56,836 nt of DNA from Chitinophagales bacterium (GTDB lineage: Bacteria; Bacteroidota; Bacteroidia; Chitinophagales; JADIYW01), in contig JAGNZZ010000015.1 in NCBI GenBank assembly GCA_017984135.1, positions 1-56,836 on the forward strand. The letters are read 5' to 3'. Numbering within the stretch: the first letter of the stretch is position 1; every line of letters begins with the position of its first letter. The notes beneath the pieces are model-generated. The model was not told the origin of the DNA. It saw nothing but the letters and a program-made list of their open reading frames with translations, and made no database searches. Made by a program: the position numbers and the translations under genes. This document shows positions 46,929 to 56,727 of the stretch, piece after piece.

Positions 46929-49900
46929 ATGGAAAATATAGAAATATACAAACAACAATTAGAAGAAGCTTACAAACAACTTGCCGAAACACAACGAGCA
47001 CTCCAAAAAGTTCAAGCAGAAAAAAATGAACCAATTGCTATCATTGGCATGGCAATGCGTTTGCCTGGAAAAATAAAAAATGCAAACGATCTTTGGAAAG
47101 TGCTTTTTAATGGGATTGATTGCATTGAAGAAATTCCTGCCAACCGTTGGGACAAGGATGCTCTTTTTGATAGCAACCCAAATACTCTAGGAAAATTATA
47201 TATAAAAGAAGGCGGCTTTATCGAAGATATCGAATATCTTGATGGTCAATTTTTTAATATTTCACCCATAGAATTAGAAAGCACTGATCCGCAACAACGA
47301 ATTCTATTAGAAGTAACACATGAAGCTTTTGAAAACGCTGGAATTGATGTCAACGTATTAATAGGTTCCGACACCGGCGTTTTTATTGGTATCGATAATG
47401 TTGATTACGAAATGAGACAAGTGCATTCCACCGACTTAAAACTTATTTCTGGATATTGCTACACAGGAACAGGTCCAACGGGCGCATCCGGAAGAATATC
47501 TTACACAATGGGACTACGTGGTCCTTGCATGACCATTGACACGGCTTGTTCTTCTGCTCTTACTTGCACTCATGTTGCCATGCAAGCCATTCGTAATAAT
47601 GATTGCAAAATTGCTGTAGTAGGTGCAGCAAGTATTATTTCTGAACCAGCTCAATCTTTAAATTTTTGTCGCTTAGGTGCGCTTTCGCCTGAAGCACGTT
47701 GCAAATCATTCGATGATGCTGCCAATGGATATATACGCTCCGAAGGCGTTTGTACCATGATAATAAAAAAACTATCTGATGCACAAGCAGATGGAGATAA
47801 TATTTTAGCAATAATCAAAGGCTCAGCTATCAACCAAGATGGGAAAAGTAAACGGCTCACCGCACCAAGTACTGCCGCACAAGGCTTAATGCATGAAGCT
47901 GCACTAAAAAATGCGCAACTTTCTCCAGCAGATATAGACTATATCGAAGCACACGGAACCGGAACTAAAGTGGGCGATCCTGTAGAAGTAAATGGATTAA
48001 TGCTGGCTTATCAACAGCATCGAACCAAAGAAAACCCTTTAATTATTGGCGCCATTAAATCCAACATCGGGCACATGGAATGTAATGCCGGCATGGCGAG
48101 TATGTTTAAAGTTATAGTTGGATTACAACATAATATCATTCCTAAATCTATTCATTTTCATACTCCAAATACTTTAATTGATTGGGAAAATATTCCTTTA
48201 ATCGTGGCTAAAGACAATATAGCTTGGTATCAAAAAGAGGGAAAACCACGATACGCTGGTGTAAGTGGATTTGGCGCTACTGGCTCCAATGCTCATATCA
48301 TTATTGGTGATGTACCAGAAAATAATTATCCAATTCATAAACAAACATTACGCACTGATGTTTTCATTTTGCCAATTTCTGCCAAAAGTGAACAAGCATT
48401 AATAGACATAACAAAATCGTATGCTTCGTTTATTAAAACTTCTGAAGATGCAATAGAAGATATTTGCGCTATGGCAAGTTTACGTCGCGCTCATTTTGAG
48501 TTGAGAGAAACATTTATTGCCACTTCTAAAGATGCTTTACTCGATAAAATGAATGACTTTATCGAAAACAATAATTACAGCAGTAAGAAAAAATTCGATA
48601 AGAAAGAAAAAATAAAAACCGTTTTTGTTTTTCCCGGACAAGGAGCTCAATGGATAAGTATGGGTAAACATCTACTCCAAAATGAACCTGTATTTAAAAG
48701 CGCTTTAGATGAATGTGCACACGTATTTTCTTCTTTTGTAGATTGGGATTTATTAGATGAAATAAATAAGAATGAAACAGAAAGTAGATTACATGAGATT
48801 GATATTGTTCAGCCTGTTTTAGTTGCCATTGAAATTGCGTTAGCCAACCTTTGGATGAGCAAAGGAGTTTTTCCAGATATCGTAATCGGGCACAGCATGG
48901 GTGAAATAGCAGCTGCCTATGTTGCTGGAAATATCACCATATCCGACGCAGCTAAAATAATAATTACACGCAGTCTATTAATGAAACAACTCAGTGGCAA
49001 AGGTGCAATGGGTGCCACTGATTTAACTCTTGAAGAAGCTCAAGAACTACTCAACGGATATGAAGATAAATTAGCCGTTGCTGTTATCAATGGAAAAAAT
49101 TCTACCGTAATATCCGGCGATCCTTCTGCCTTGAATCAAGTCTTTGAAAAACTAGAAACACAAGGTAGATTCAATAGAAAAATAAAGGTAGATGTAGCAT
49201 CACATTCTCCACAAATGGATGTCATAAAACATGATTTATTTCAAGCATTACAAAATATTCAACCTCAAAATTCCAATATTCAATTTTATTCTACCGCTAC
49301 CGATGAAATTGTAGAAGGGAAAAACCTATCTGCTGATTATTGGGTAAAAAACCTGCGCAACACTGTACAATTTGGAAACGCCGTTCAGCATGTTTTACAA
49401 GATACACAAGTGGCATTTATTGAAATGAGTCCGCATCCATTGCTGATTCATGCATTGAATGAAAATATACAAGATGCCAAAGCAGTAGCCATTTCATCGT
49501 TTACAAGAGATAAAAATGAAATCGTAGAATTTTACACAAATCTAGGTGAATTACACGCAAGTGGCTTTTCTATTGATTGGAAAAATATTTATCCAAACAT
49601 TAACAAGTTTATACAATTACCAAATTATGCTTGGCAAAAAGAACGCTATTGGTTCGATCAGCAGCCTGAATTTACAACAATAAATACATCTATAAAAAAA
49701 GACCTGTCAAAAAATTTATATACATTTAATTGGAAGGAAACAACAATAAATACTAGTATTTTAGCAAAAACCATCCTGATTATAAAAGATAATTACAATC
49801 ATTATACTGTTGTTGAAGAAGTATTAAAATCAAAAGGTTGTACTGTACAAGTAATCGACATCAACGAGGATATAAGCGGAATAAAAACCGATATGGTTAT

Positions 49901-51470
49901 TCACATGCGTAGTTTTTATACAGAAAATGATTTTAGTTTTTATTTAGAATGTGGCATCTTGTCTTTGCAAAATTTGATTCGTCATTTTAATAAAACCAAT
50001 CAGCATCCGAAAATTTGTGTGGTAACGAATGGTGCGTTTGTGTTGCCAAATGACAAACACGCTAACCTCAACGCATCTACATTAACAGGTGTATTGCGTA
50101 CTTTAGAAAATGAACATGAAGAAATCAATTTTCTGCAAATTGATATATCTCACAAAATAGAACCTGACGAAATTTTGCAAATTGCAACAATAGCTTTTGC
50201 TGAAAAAAACTATAAAGAAATTGCAATACGCCATAAAACAATTTTTTTAAATGCGATTGAAAAAACAAGTTCAGTACCAGCAAAAACGAAACAAATACAC
50301 ACTGACAAAACGTACGTTGTAGTTGGCGGTACCAACGGATTAGGTTTGTCCACCGTAAAATGGTTGATACAACATAACGCAAAAAATATTTTAGTATTAA
50401 GTAGAAGTGGCGCAAAAGACGATACAAAAATTTTATTTGAAAAATATAACCAAGAAGGTGCTTTCATTAATGATGTAATCGCTGATGTAATGAATATTGC
50501 TTCTTTGAAAGATGCTCTTTCATCTGCTCCAAATATTGTTGGTGTATTTTATGCCGCGGGAATTTTAGACGATGCAGCTTTTGAAAATCTATCAAAACAG
50601 CAATTTGAAAATGTGCTAAATACAAAAGCAATTGGTGCTTGGAATATGCATGAATTGACACAACATTTGAATTTAGATTTCTTTGTATTGTATTCGTCTG
50701 CTGCAGGAATTGTTGGCTCTGCTGGACAATCCAATTACAATGCTGCCAATACGTTTATGGATGCGTTAGCTCATTTTAGAAAAGCCAATCATCAAGCAGC
50801 TCTTTCAGTAAACTTCGGAACAATTGCTGAAATAGGTTTGGCTGCAAGGCAAGAAAACAGAGCTGATCGATTAGCAGAACAAGGCGTAACGGCTATCCAA
50901 CCACAAGATTTATTGACCTATTTTGATACATTATTTTTAAGTTCCACCACTCAAATTATGGCAATGGAAATCGACTTTAATAAATGGGCAGAATTCAATC
51001 ATTCCACTTTAAATAATCATTTTTACAGTCAAGTGGTAGAAGCTACTACATTAGTAACTAAAAATCAAGAAGTAACTTTTACAACTATTGATGAATATAA
51101 TAAACACATCAAAAACAAAATAAAACAACACATCTCTTCTTCAACTAAATTAGCCATCTCAAAAATCAAAGAAGATGAAACTTTTAAGAGTTTAGGGTTG
51201 GATTCTTTACACGCTTTGCAACTTAAAAATAAATTGCAAGATGATTTTAATTTATCTTTTAATGTGGCGGTTATTTGGCAATATCCAACTGTGCAAAAAC
51301 TAAGTGATTTTATTGCTGTTGAGTTGAATTTAAATGAAAAATATTCATCCTCAAAAACAGAAGTAAAAACAGCTATTGCATCAAATTCATCACCTACAGA
51401 TATTGAAACTGAAGTTAAAAATTTATCTTTAGAAGAATTGATGAAAGAATTGAGTAGCAAAGTAGATTAA
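46929..51470 (+). CDS. Type I polyketide synthase module KS-AT-KR-ACP
   Basis: 1513 aa. Order: N-terminal coiled-coil docking segment (1-32), ketosynthase (about 34-455; C207 in D-T-A-C-S-S-A, H342, H382), acyltransferase (about 560-900; S656 in G-H-S-M-G-E, V-A-S-H at 756-759), structural and catalytic ketoreductase (about 940-1310; G-G-T-N-G-L-G at 1133, Y1270 in S-N-Y-N-A-A-N), carrier protein (S1426 in G-L-D-S-L) and a C-terminal helical docking tail. No dehydratase or enoylreductase, so the extension unit leaves as a beta-hydroxyl. The KR has the L-D-D motif of B-type enzymes. The AT signature is not clearly malonyl or methylmalonyl. Confidence 0.93.
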   Translation: MENIEIYKQQLEEAYKQLAETQRALQKVQAEKNEPIAIIGMAMRLPGKIKNANDLWKVLFNGIDCIEEIPANRWDKDALFDSNPNTLGKLYIKEGGFIEDIEYLDGQFFNISPIELESTDPQQRILLEVTHEAFENAGIDVNVLIGSDTGVFIGIDNVDYEMRQVHSTDLKLISGYCYTGTGPTGASGRISYTMGLRGPCMTIDTACSSALTCTHVAMQAIRNNDCKIAVVGAASIISEPAQSLNFCRLGALSPEARCKSFDDAANGYIRSEGVCTMIIKKLSDAQADGDNILAIIKGSAINQDGKSKRLTAPSTAAQGLMHEAALKNAQLSPADIDYIEAHGTGTKVGDPVEVNGLMLAYQQHRTKENPLIIGAIKSNIGHMECNAGMASMFKVIVGLQHNIIPKSIHFHTPNTLIDWENIPLIVAKDNIAWYQKEGKPRYAGVSGFGATGSNAHIIIGDVPENNYPIHKQTLRTDVFILPISAKSEQALIDITKSYASFIKTSEDAIEDICAMASLRRAHFELRETFIATSKDALLDKMNDFIENNNYSSKKKFDKKEKIKTVFVFPGQGAQWISMGKHLLQNEPVFKSALDECAHVFSSFVDWDLLDEINKNETESRLHEIDIVQPVLVAIEIALANLWMSKGVFPDIVIGHSMGEIAAAYVAGNITISDAAKIIITRSLLMKQLSGKGAMGATDLTLEEAQELLNGYEDKLAVAVINGKNSTVISGDPSALNQVFEKLETQGRFNRKIKVDVASHSPQMDVIKHDLFQALQNIQPQNSNIQFYSTATDEIVEGKNLSADYWVKNLRNTVQFGNAVQHVLQDTQVAFIEMSPHPLLIHALNENIQDAKAVAISSFTRDKNEIVEFYTNLGELHASGFSIDWKNIYPNINKFIQLPNYAWQKERYWFDQQPEFTTINTSIKKDLSKNLYTFNWKETTINTSILAKTILIIKDNYNHYTVVEEVLKSKGCTVQVIDINEDISGIKTDMVIHMRSFYTENDFSFYLECGILSLQNLIRHFNKTNQHPKICVVTNGAFVLPNDKHANLNASTLTGVLRTLENEHEEINFLQIDISHKIEPDEILQIATIAFAEKNYKEIAIRHKTIFLNAIEKTSSVPAKTKQIHTDKTYVVVGGTNGLGLSTVKWLIQHNAKNILVLSRSGAKDDTKILFEKYNQEGAFINDVIADVMNIASLKDALSSAPNIVGVFYAAGILDDAAFENLSKQQFENVLNTKAIGAWNMHELTQHLNLDFFVLYSSAAGIVGSAGQSNYNAANTFMDALAHFRKANHQAALSVNFGTIAEIGLAARQENRADRLAEQGVTAIQPQDLLTYFDTLFLSSTTQIMAMEIDFNKWAEFNHSTLNNHFYSQVVEATTLVTKNQEVTFTTIDEYNKHIKNKIKQHISSSTKLAISKIKEDETFKSLGLDSLHALQLKNKLQDDFNLSFNVAVIWQYPTVQKLSDFIAVELNLNEKYSSSKTEVKTAIASNSSPTDIETEVKNLSLEELMKELSSKVD

Positions 51471-51480
51471 AACCTAACAA

Positions 51481-51500
51481 ACTTTGCGCCTTAGCGTGAA
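51481..51500. repeat. Possible interspersed motif between the two synthase genes
   Basis: The spacer contains ACTTTGCGCCTTAGCGTGAA. From memory it resembles the short CTTTGCG-CTTTGCGTG intergenic motifs scattered through Bacteroidota genomes. Only one copy lies in this window. Confidence 0.4.
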
Positions 51501-51515
51501 TTAATAAAGAAAAAA

Positions 51516-54500
51516 ATGAGCGAGCAACTACAACAAATGCAAGAGATACTTCAAAAATCTCTTATCAAAATAAAAAAGTTAGAACTTGAATTAGCAAATG
51601 CTAAAGAAAATTCAATTACACCTAAAGAAGATATTGCAATCATTGGAACGGGTGTACGATTGGCAGGAAATATTACATCTACAAAAAAATTATGGCAACT
51701 CTTAGAAGCTAAAAAATCTGTTTTCCAAAAAATCCCGAATGATAGATTTAATGTGGACGATGTGTATAGTGCCGATGCGAGCGCAAGTGGAAAAACAGTT
51801 TCAAAATATGGTGCATTTTTGCAAAATGATGTTCGCGCTTTTGACACAGATTTCTTTGGTATTTCACCGCGCGAAGCCAAATCCATCGATCCCTTGCAAC
51901 GGATGATTTTAGAAGTAATTTATGAGGCATTTGAAACAGCAGGCATTGCCTCACATACGCTAAAAGGAAGCAACACAGGCGTGTATATTGCACTCGGAAA
52001 CTCTGATTATATTCAAGCTCGTTTCAGAAGTGGCAACCTCCACACCGTAGATGTGTACGACACTACAGGTATTCCATTCGGAACTGCTTGCGGAAGAGTT
52101 TCTTATTTATATGATTTAAAAGGAACCAGCTTTTCCTTAGATGCTGCTTGTGCTTCTTCCATGTTGGCAGTACATTTAGCTAAGGAAGATGTAAATAAAA
52201 ATGTGATTGATTTAGCCATTGTCGCATCAGCTAATTTATTATTGACTCCTGAACCTTACATAGGTTTATCGAAATTAGGCTCACTTTCTCCTACTGATTC
52301 TTGCAAAGCGTTTGCCAATGATGCCGAAGGTTATGTGCGTGGTGAAGGCTGTGGTGTCGTATTATTGAAACGTGTTTCTGATGCACAAAAATCCAACGAC
52401 ACGATTGAAGCACTCATAAAAGGTTCGGCTGTAAAACACAACGGAAAAAGCAATGGATTCACTGCGCCCAATCCAGAGATACAAATTGAAACCATTAAAG
52501 AAGCATTGAAAGATGCCAATCTTACAGTTGATGATATAGATTATGTAGAAGCGCATGGCATCGGCAATCGTTTTACAGATGCATTGGAAATACAAGCTAT
52601 TCACGAAGGTTATAAAGGACGAAGTCATCCCATTTATGTGGGCTCGGTAAAAGCAAACATTGGACATTTAGAAGCCGGCACTGGAATGCCTATGTTGTTT
52701 AAAGTCATTGAAATTTTAAAACATAAAAAAATTCCTGCTCAAATAAATATTCAAACTTTAAATGAAGATGTAGAATGGAATAAAATCAATACAAAAGTAA
52801 ATACAGAAACCATAGATTGGCAAAAACAAAGCCAACCTTTAAGAGCCGCTATCAACCTATCTGGATATAGTGGTACCAATGTACATATTGTTTTTGAAGA
52901 AGCGCCACCACAAACTACCAGTGAAACTATTGATACGCCACAACATTTTGTTTTAAGTGCATTCGATGCCGTTGCATTAAAAAATACAGCACAAAAATAT
53001 TTATCTGAAACAGATTGGCATCAAAACAGTTTAACTGAAATTTGCTATACACTACAAACCGCTAGAAATAAATTTGAACATACCTTGAGCATTGTTGCTT
53101 ATAATCATCAAGATGTTGTGGATGGCTTACAAGATTTTATTCAAGATGTTGCATCTGCTAAATATTACACTTCTAAGCCGGAATTGGAATTAAATACAGA
53201 TGTTGCATTTTTATTTACAGGACAAGGTGCACAATATTACGGCATGTGTAAAGAATATTACAATTATTTTGAGGTGTTTAAAAATGCAATAGATGAATGT
53301 GATGTTATCCTGCAAAATCAAGTTGAATATTCTATTAAAGATATACTATGGAATAATGACAACGATAAAAATTTAATTCATCAAACAAAATATACACAAC
53401 CTGCTTTATTTGTAGTAGAATATGCTTTAGCCAAATTATGGATGAGCATAGGCGTTACACCTTCTGTTCTTATTGGTCATAGTATAGGCGAAATCACAGC
53501 ATTAACCATTGCAAAATCGATTGATTTAAAGGATGCCTTGCAGATTGTAATCGCTCGTGCAGCTTTAATGAACGCATTGCCATCAAACGAAGGCAGCATG
53601 GCTTCCGTTTTTTGTAATGAAGAAAATTTAATGCCATTATTAGAAAATAAAAACGTTGACTTGGCAGCCATAAATTCTATAAAAAATTGTACTGTTTCCG
53701 GCAAGAAGGATGATATTACAGCCTTCGTAGAAAATCTAAAAGAACATAAAATTAAAGCAGTTCCACTGAATGTATCACATGCATTTCATTCCCGTTTAAT
53801 GGAACCTATGTTGGAAAAATTTAAATTATTTGTTCAACAGTTTTCGTTTCATGCTCCACAAATTCCCGTTATTTCTAATTTAACAGGAAATGAAATTAAA
53901 CCAAATGAATTAAACGCAGATTATTTTTCTAAACACATCAGAAATGCAGTTCAATTTTCTAAAGGAATTGAGTACCTATTGAATAAAAAAAATAATACCA
54001 CTTTCTTAGAAATCGGACCCAATCCTGTTTTAATTAATTTAGCCAAACAAAACAGTGCCAACCCAAATATAAACTGGATAGCCTCAGCCAAAAAAGAGGA
54101 AAATGTTATTCTTTATTTCCATCAATCATTAAGTCAATTGTATAGTTCGGGAATTGAGATTCATTGGAGTTCTTTTTACAAAAACAAAAAAATAAATCGA
54201 GTAAAATTGCCTACGTATGGTTGGAATTGGAAAGTATATTGGGAAAATCCGGTAAGACAGCCATCCGTCCACAGTCCGCAGACGACAGATAATGACACAC
54301 AAAATCAAAGCAGCAAAATTAATGAGTCAAAATCTAGTGAGCAACTTCCGAAAGCTACACGCGAAACACTTTTGGCATACATGCAAATTGAAGCGGCAAA
54401 AGTATTGGGTTTAGAAGCTGGACAAAAAGTAGATATCGGCAAAACGTATCGTGAGCAAGGGTTCGACAGCATGATGAGTGGTGAGTTTTTAGCGCTAATG

Positions 54501-54761
54501 GAAAAACATATTGGCAGTGAATTAAAAATGGATGTCATTCATCAATACAATACACCTACAATTTTGCATCAATATTTGATAGACACTTATTTTGGTGGTG
54601 GCGAAGTGGATACCACACAAGCCGTTACGATGGCAGATATTATGTTCAACCAAGAAATGGAACTCACACATCATGGCGATTGGCATGAGATACAACCCGA
54701 AGACGGCAGGTTGCTGCGTTGGTTTAAAAAATTAGATAAAAAATTGCCGACAGTAAAATAA
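51516..54761 (+). CDS. Type I polyketide synthase module KS-AT-ACP
   Basis: 1081 aa. N-terminal coiled coil (K-I-K-K-L-E-L-E-L), ketosynthase (about 38-455; C212 in D-A-A-C-A-S-S, H347, H384), acyltransferase (about 560-880; S656 in G-H-S-I-G-E, malonyl-type H-A-F-H at 755-758), then a Ser/Thr/Gln-rich linker and a carrier protein (S985 in G-F-D-S-M). About 60 further residues with no recognised domain end the protein. No reductive domains and no C-terminal thioesterase, so this module leaves a beta-ketone on the carrier. KS motif E-A-H-G-I-G replaces the usual E-A-H-G-T-G. The stop overlaps the thioesterase ATG by one base. Confidence 0.93.
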   Translation: MSEQLQQMQEILQKSLIKIKKLELELANAKENSITPKEDIAIIGTGVRLAGNITSTKKLWQLLEAKKSVFQKIPNDRFNVDDVYSADASASGKTVSKYGAFLQNDVRAFDTDFFGISPREAKSIDPLQRMILEVIYEAFETAGIASHTLKGSNTGVYIALGNSDYIQARFRSGNLHTVDVYDTTGIPFGTACGRVSYLYDLKGTSFSLDAACASSMLAVHLAKEDVNKNVIDLAIVASANLLLTPEPYIGLSKLGSLSPTDSCKAFANDAEGYVRGEGCGVVLLKRVSDAQKSNDTIEALIKGSAVKHNGKSNGFTAPNPEIQIETIKEALKDANLTVDDIDYVEAHGIGNRFTDALEIQAIHEGYKGRSHPIYVGSVKANIGHLEAGTGMPMLFKVIEILKHKKIPAQINIQTLNEDVEWNKINTKVNTETIDWQKQSQPLRAAINLSGYSGTNVHIVFEEAPPQTTSETIDTPQHFVLSAFDAVALKNTAQKYLSETDWHQNSLTEICYTLQTARNKFEHTLSIVAYNHQDVVDGLQDFIQDVASAKYYTSKPELELNTDVAFLFTGQGAQYYGMCKEYYNYFEVFKNAIDECDVILQNQVEYSIKDILWNNDNDKNLIHQTKYTQPALFVVEYALAKLWMSIGVTPSVLIGHSIGEITALTIAKSIDLKDALQIVIARAALMNALPSNEGSMASVFCNEENLMPLLENKNVDLAAINSIKNCTVSGKKDDITAFVENLKEHKIKAVPLNVSHAFHSRLMEPMLEKFKLFVQQFSFHAPQIPVISNLTGNEIKPNELNADYFSKHIRNAVQFSKGIEYLLNKKNNTTFLEIGPNPVLINLAKQNSANPNINWIASAKKEENVILYFHQSLSQLYSSGIEIHWSSFYKNKKINRVKLPTYGWNWKVYWENPVRQPSVHSPQTTDNDTQNQSSKINESKSSEQLPKATRETLLAYMQIEAAKVLGLEAGQKVDIGKTYREQGFDSMMSGEFLALMEKHIGSELKMDVIHQYNTPTILHQYLIDTYFGGGEVDTTQAVTMADIMFNQEMELTHHGDWHEIQPEDGRLLRWFKKLDKKLPTVK

Positions 54762-55468
54762 TGAAAGCCATTTTACTACACCATGCCGGCGGCGATAAAT
54801 ACGCCTATCGAAAAATGCAACAACATTTATTACCTGAAATAGAAAGTATTGCAGTAGAACTTCCAGGAAGAAGCGATAGAATTACAGAAAAATTGGTAAC
54901 AAGCATCGAAGCTGCTGTTGAGGATATTTATCTTCAAATTTTACCACATCTCAATGAAAGCTATTTCCTAATTGGCAATAGTATGGGCGCATTAATTGCA
55001 TTCTTGTTAGCGCATAAACTAAAACAAGAAAATAAACCGCTGCCGAAGCATCTATTTTTGGCTTCGCGATTAAGTCCGGATGCCTACAAAAATGAGCCCA
55101 GCATTACCGGCATTTCTTCCGATGATTTTTGGAAAGTAGTACAACAATACGATGGTGTTCCGCAAGCATTATTGGCACATAAAGAATTGAAAGAATTTTA
55201 CGAACCTATTTTACGTAGTGATTTTGAATTACTACAACAATACAATCAACAATTTCAAGCAATAGAAAAAATAAGTATTCCAACATCTATTTTATTAGGC
55301 GATAAAGATACCAGAAATGTTAGCATTGAAAAAATGCAAGGTTGGCAAACATTTTTTGAAAATAAAATAGAAATAAAAGCTTTTGATGGCGGACATTTTT
55401 TTTTGTATGAAAATGAAGAAGTGCCAAAATATATAAAATCGAAAGTTTTTATTACACAAAAGCAATAA
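54761..55468 (+). CDS. Type II thioesterase
   Basis: 235 aa alpha/beta hydrolase. N-terminal L-H-H-A-G-G, nucleophile S74 in G-N-S-M-G-A, Asp in G-D-K-D-T and His in G-G-H-F-F. Such enzymes clear misprimed carrier proteins and sometimes release the product. The nucleophile elbow has Asn where most type II enzymes have His. TAATG coupling with the preceding synthase ties it to that pathway. Confidence 0.9.
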   Translation: MKAILLHHAGGDKYAYRKMQQHLLPEIESIAVELPGRSDRITEKLVTSIEAAVEDIYLQILPHLNESYFLIGNSMGALIAFLLAHKLKQENKPLPKHLFLASRLSPDAYKNEPSITGISSDDFWKVVQQYDGVPQALLAHKELKEFYEPILRSDFELLQQYNQQFQAIEKISIPTSILLGDKDTRNVSIEKMQGWQTFFENKIEIKAFDGGHFFLYENEEVPKYIKSKVFITQKQ

Positions 55469-55535
55469 TTGCATTTGAATATAAATTTTAGAGCTTTCAT
55501 TTATTAGCAAAAAAATAAATGTTTACTGTTTAAGT

Positions 55536-56663
55536 TTATTCCGCTTTTTTACTGAAATATTTATCAAGAATTTTATCCCGTAATTTTAAAAACGGCAATT
55601 CTATATGTTTATAATTTAAGTGAGAGATATAATATACGGCAAGTACATACAGCACAAGAAATACGGCAACAGAAAAAAGATTAACACTTGCCACTGCCAT
55701 AAAAATTAAAATTGCAATATTTAAGATAATCGTCATTTGCAATAAATACATAGAATAGGAAATGATACTGGTATGTACAAAAAACTTGCGTAGCTTTTCA
55801 TTTTTAAGTTGTATCGATTCTATCTTTGGCAGCATCAGCAATACGCCTATCCCATTAAATATAAAATTTAAGTTGGTGATATAAATATGGTGCACCGGTA
55901 AGAATTGGTTTAATATACAAAACTGATAAATTGTATTTGCAGATAACAGTAGCAAACCTACCCAAAAGAATGGAACGCAGTACTTCTTCCATATCGATTT
56001 ATATTCAATGGAAAAAAATGCCGCTAGTGTGCCATAAGCAATAGAATCTAAGCGAATGAAAGTAATCATCCTATAATCAAAAAAGCTTTTTGCATTTACA
56101 AATACAAAATCTTTTGCGTAAAAAAAACGGATAATCGGTGATGCGATAATTAGCAGCAAAATTATACCTAAAAACATATTTTTATCTAATCTTTTTTTAT
56201 TGCCTAATGTAATCAGAAAAATAAAAAGTGGCACTATTACATAATACCATTCCTCTATACATAAGCTCCAAGTTTCGGCATAAAAATTATAAATTTTAGG
56301 CGACAGATTTTGTGTAAACGTAAGGTTGTAGATTGGAATAAAAAAATGACGTTTTCCCAGTACTTCTAAAGAGAAAACTATAAATGTGAGAAAGTAATAA
56401 TTCGGGAGTGTTCTAAACCAACGGCTCACTAAGAATTTTGAAATAGAAGCAGTAGAATTTTTATTAAACACAAAGTTTTTAAACATTATTCTGCCTATTA
56501 GATAGCCACTCAGCACAAAAAACAAATCAACACCATCGGGCAACGGCAGCCAAACGATAGGGGCTATTTTGGCTGCATACAGCACTATTGCAATATGCAT
56601 TAACAATACATTCCAGATGGCGACACTACGCAAAATATCTAAGCCGATGTTTCTATCTTTCAT
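55536..56663 (-). CDS. Membrane acyltransferase-3 (OafA-like)
   Basis: 375 aa, about ten membrane helices. N-terminal G-L-D-I-L-R-S-V-A-I with the family Arg, L-L-M-H-I-A (catalytic His) and F-F-V-L-S-G-Y-L-I-G. The family adds acetyl or other acyl groups to surface glycans and lipids from the cytoplasmic pool. It faces the polyketide run convergently, 67 bp from the thioesterase stop. Upstream is a 24-base AT repeat. Confidence 0.9.
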   Translation of the reverse strand: MKDRNIGLDILRSVAIWNVLLMHIAIVLYAAKIAPIVWLPLPDGVDLFFVLSGYLIGRIMFKNFVFNKNSTASISKFLVSRWFRTLPNYYFLTFIVFSLEVLGKRHFFIPIYNLTFTQNLSPKIYNFYAETWSLCIEEWYYVIVPLFIFLITLGNKKRLDKNMFLGIILLLIIASPIIRFFYAKDFVFVNAKSFFDYRMITFIRLDSIAYGTLAAFFSIEYKSIWKKYCVPFFWVGLLLLSANTIYQFCILNQFLPVHHIYITNLNFIFNGIGVLLMLPKIESIQLKNEKLRKFFVHTSIISYSMYLLQMTIILNIAILIFMAVASVNLFSVAVFLVLYVLAVYYISHLNYKHIELPFLKLRDKILDKYFSKKAE

Positions 56664-56703
56664 CGGATTCTATTTTCGATGAAAGAATAAAAAACAAATT
56701 ACA

Positions 56704-56727
56704 ATATATATATATATATATATATAT
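56704..56727. repeat. (AT)12 dinucleotide repeat upstream of the acyltransferase
   Basis: Uninterrupted AT units, 40 bases upstream of the acyltransferase ATG, in the expected promoter zone. Confidence 0.9.

Noticed and set aside
55498..55521. CATTTATT/AATAAATG hairpin between the thioesterase and acyltransferase genes
   Set aside because: Pure AT stem without a clean T run; likely chance in this composition, so not called a terminator.
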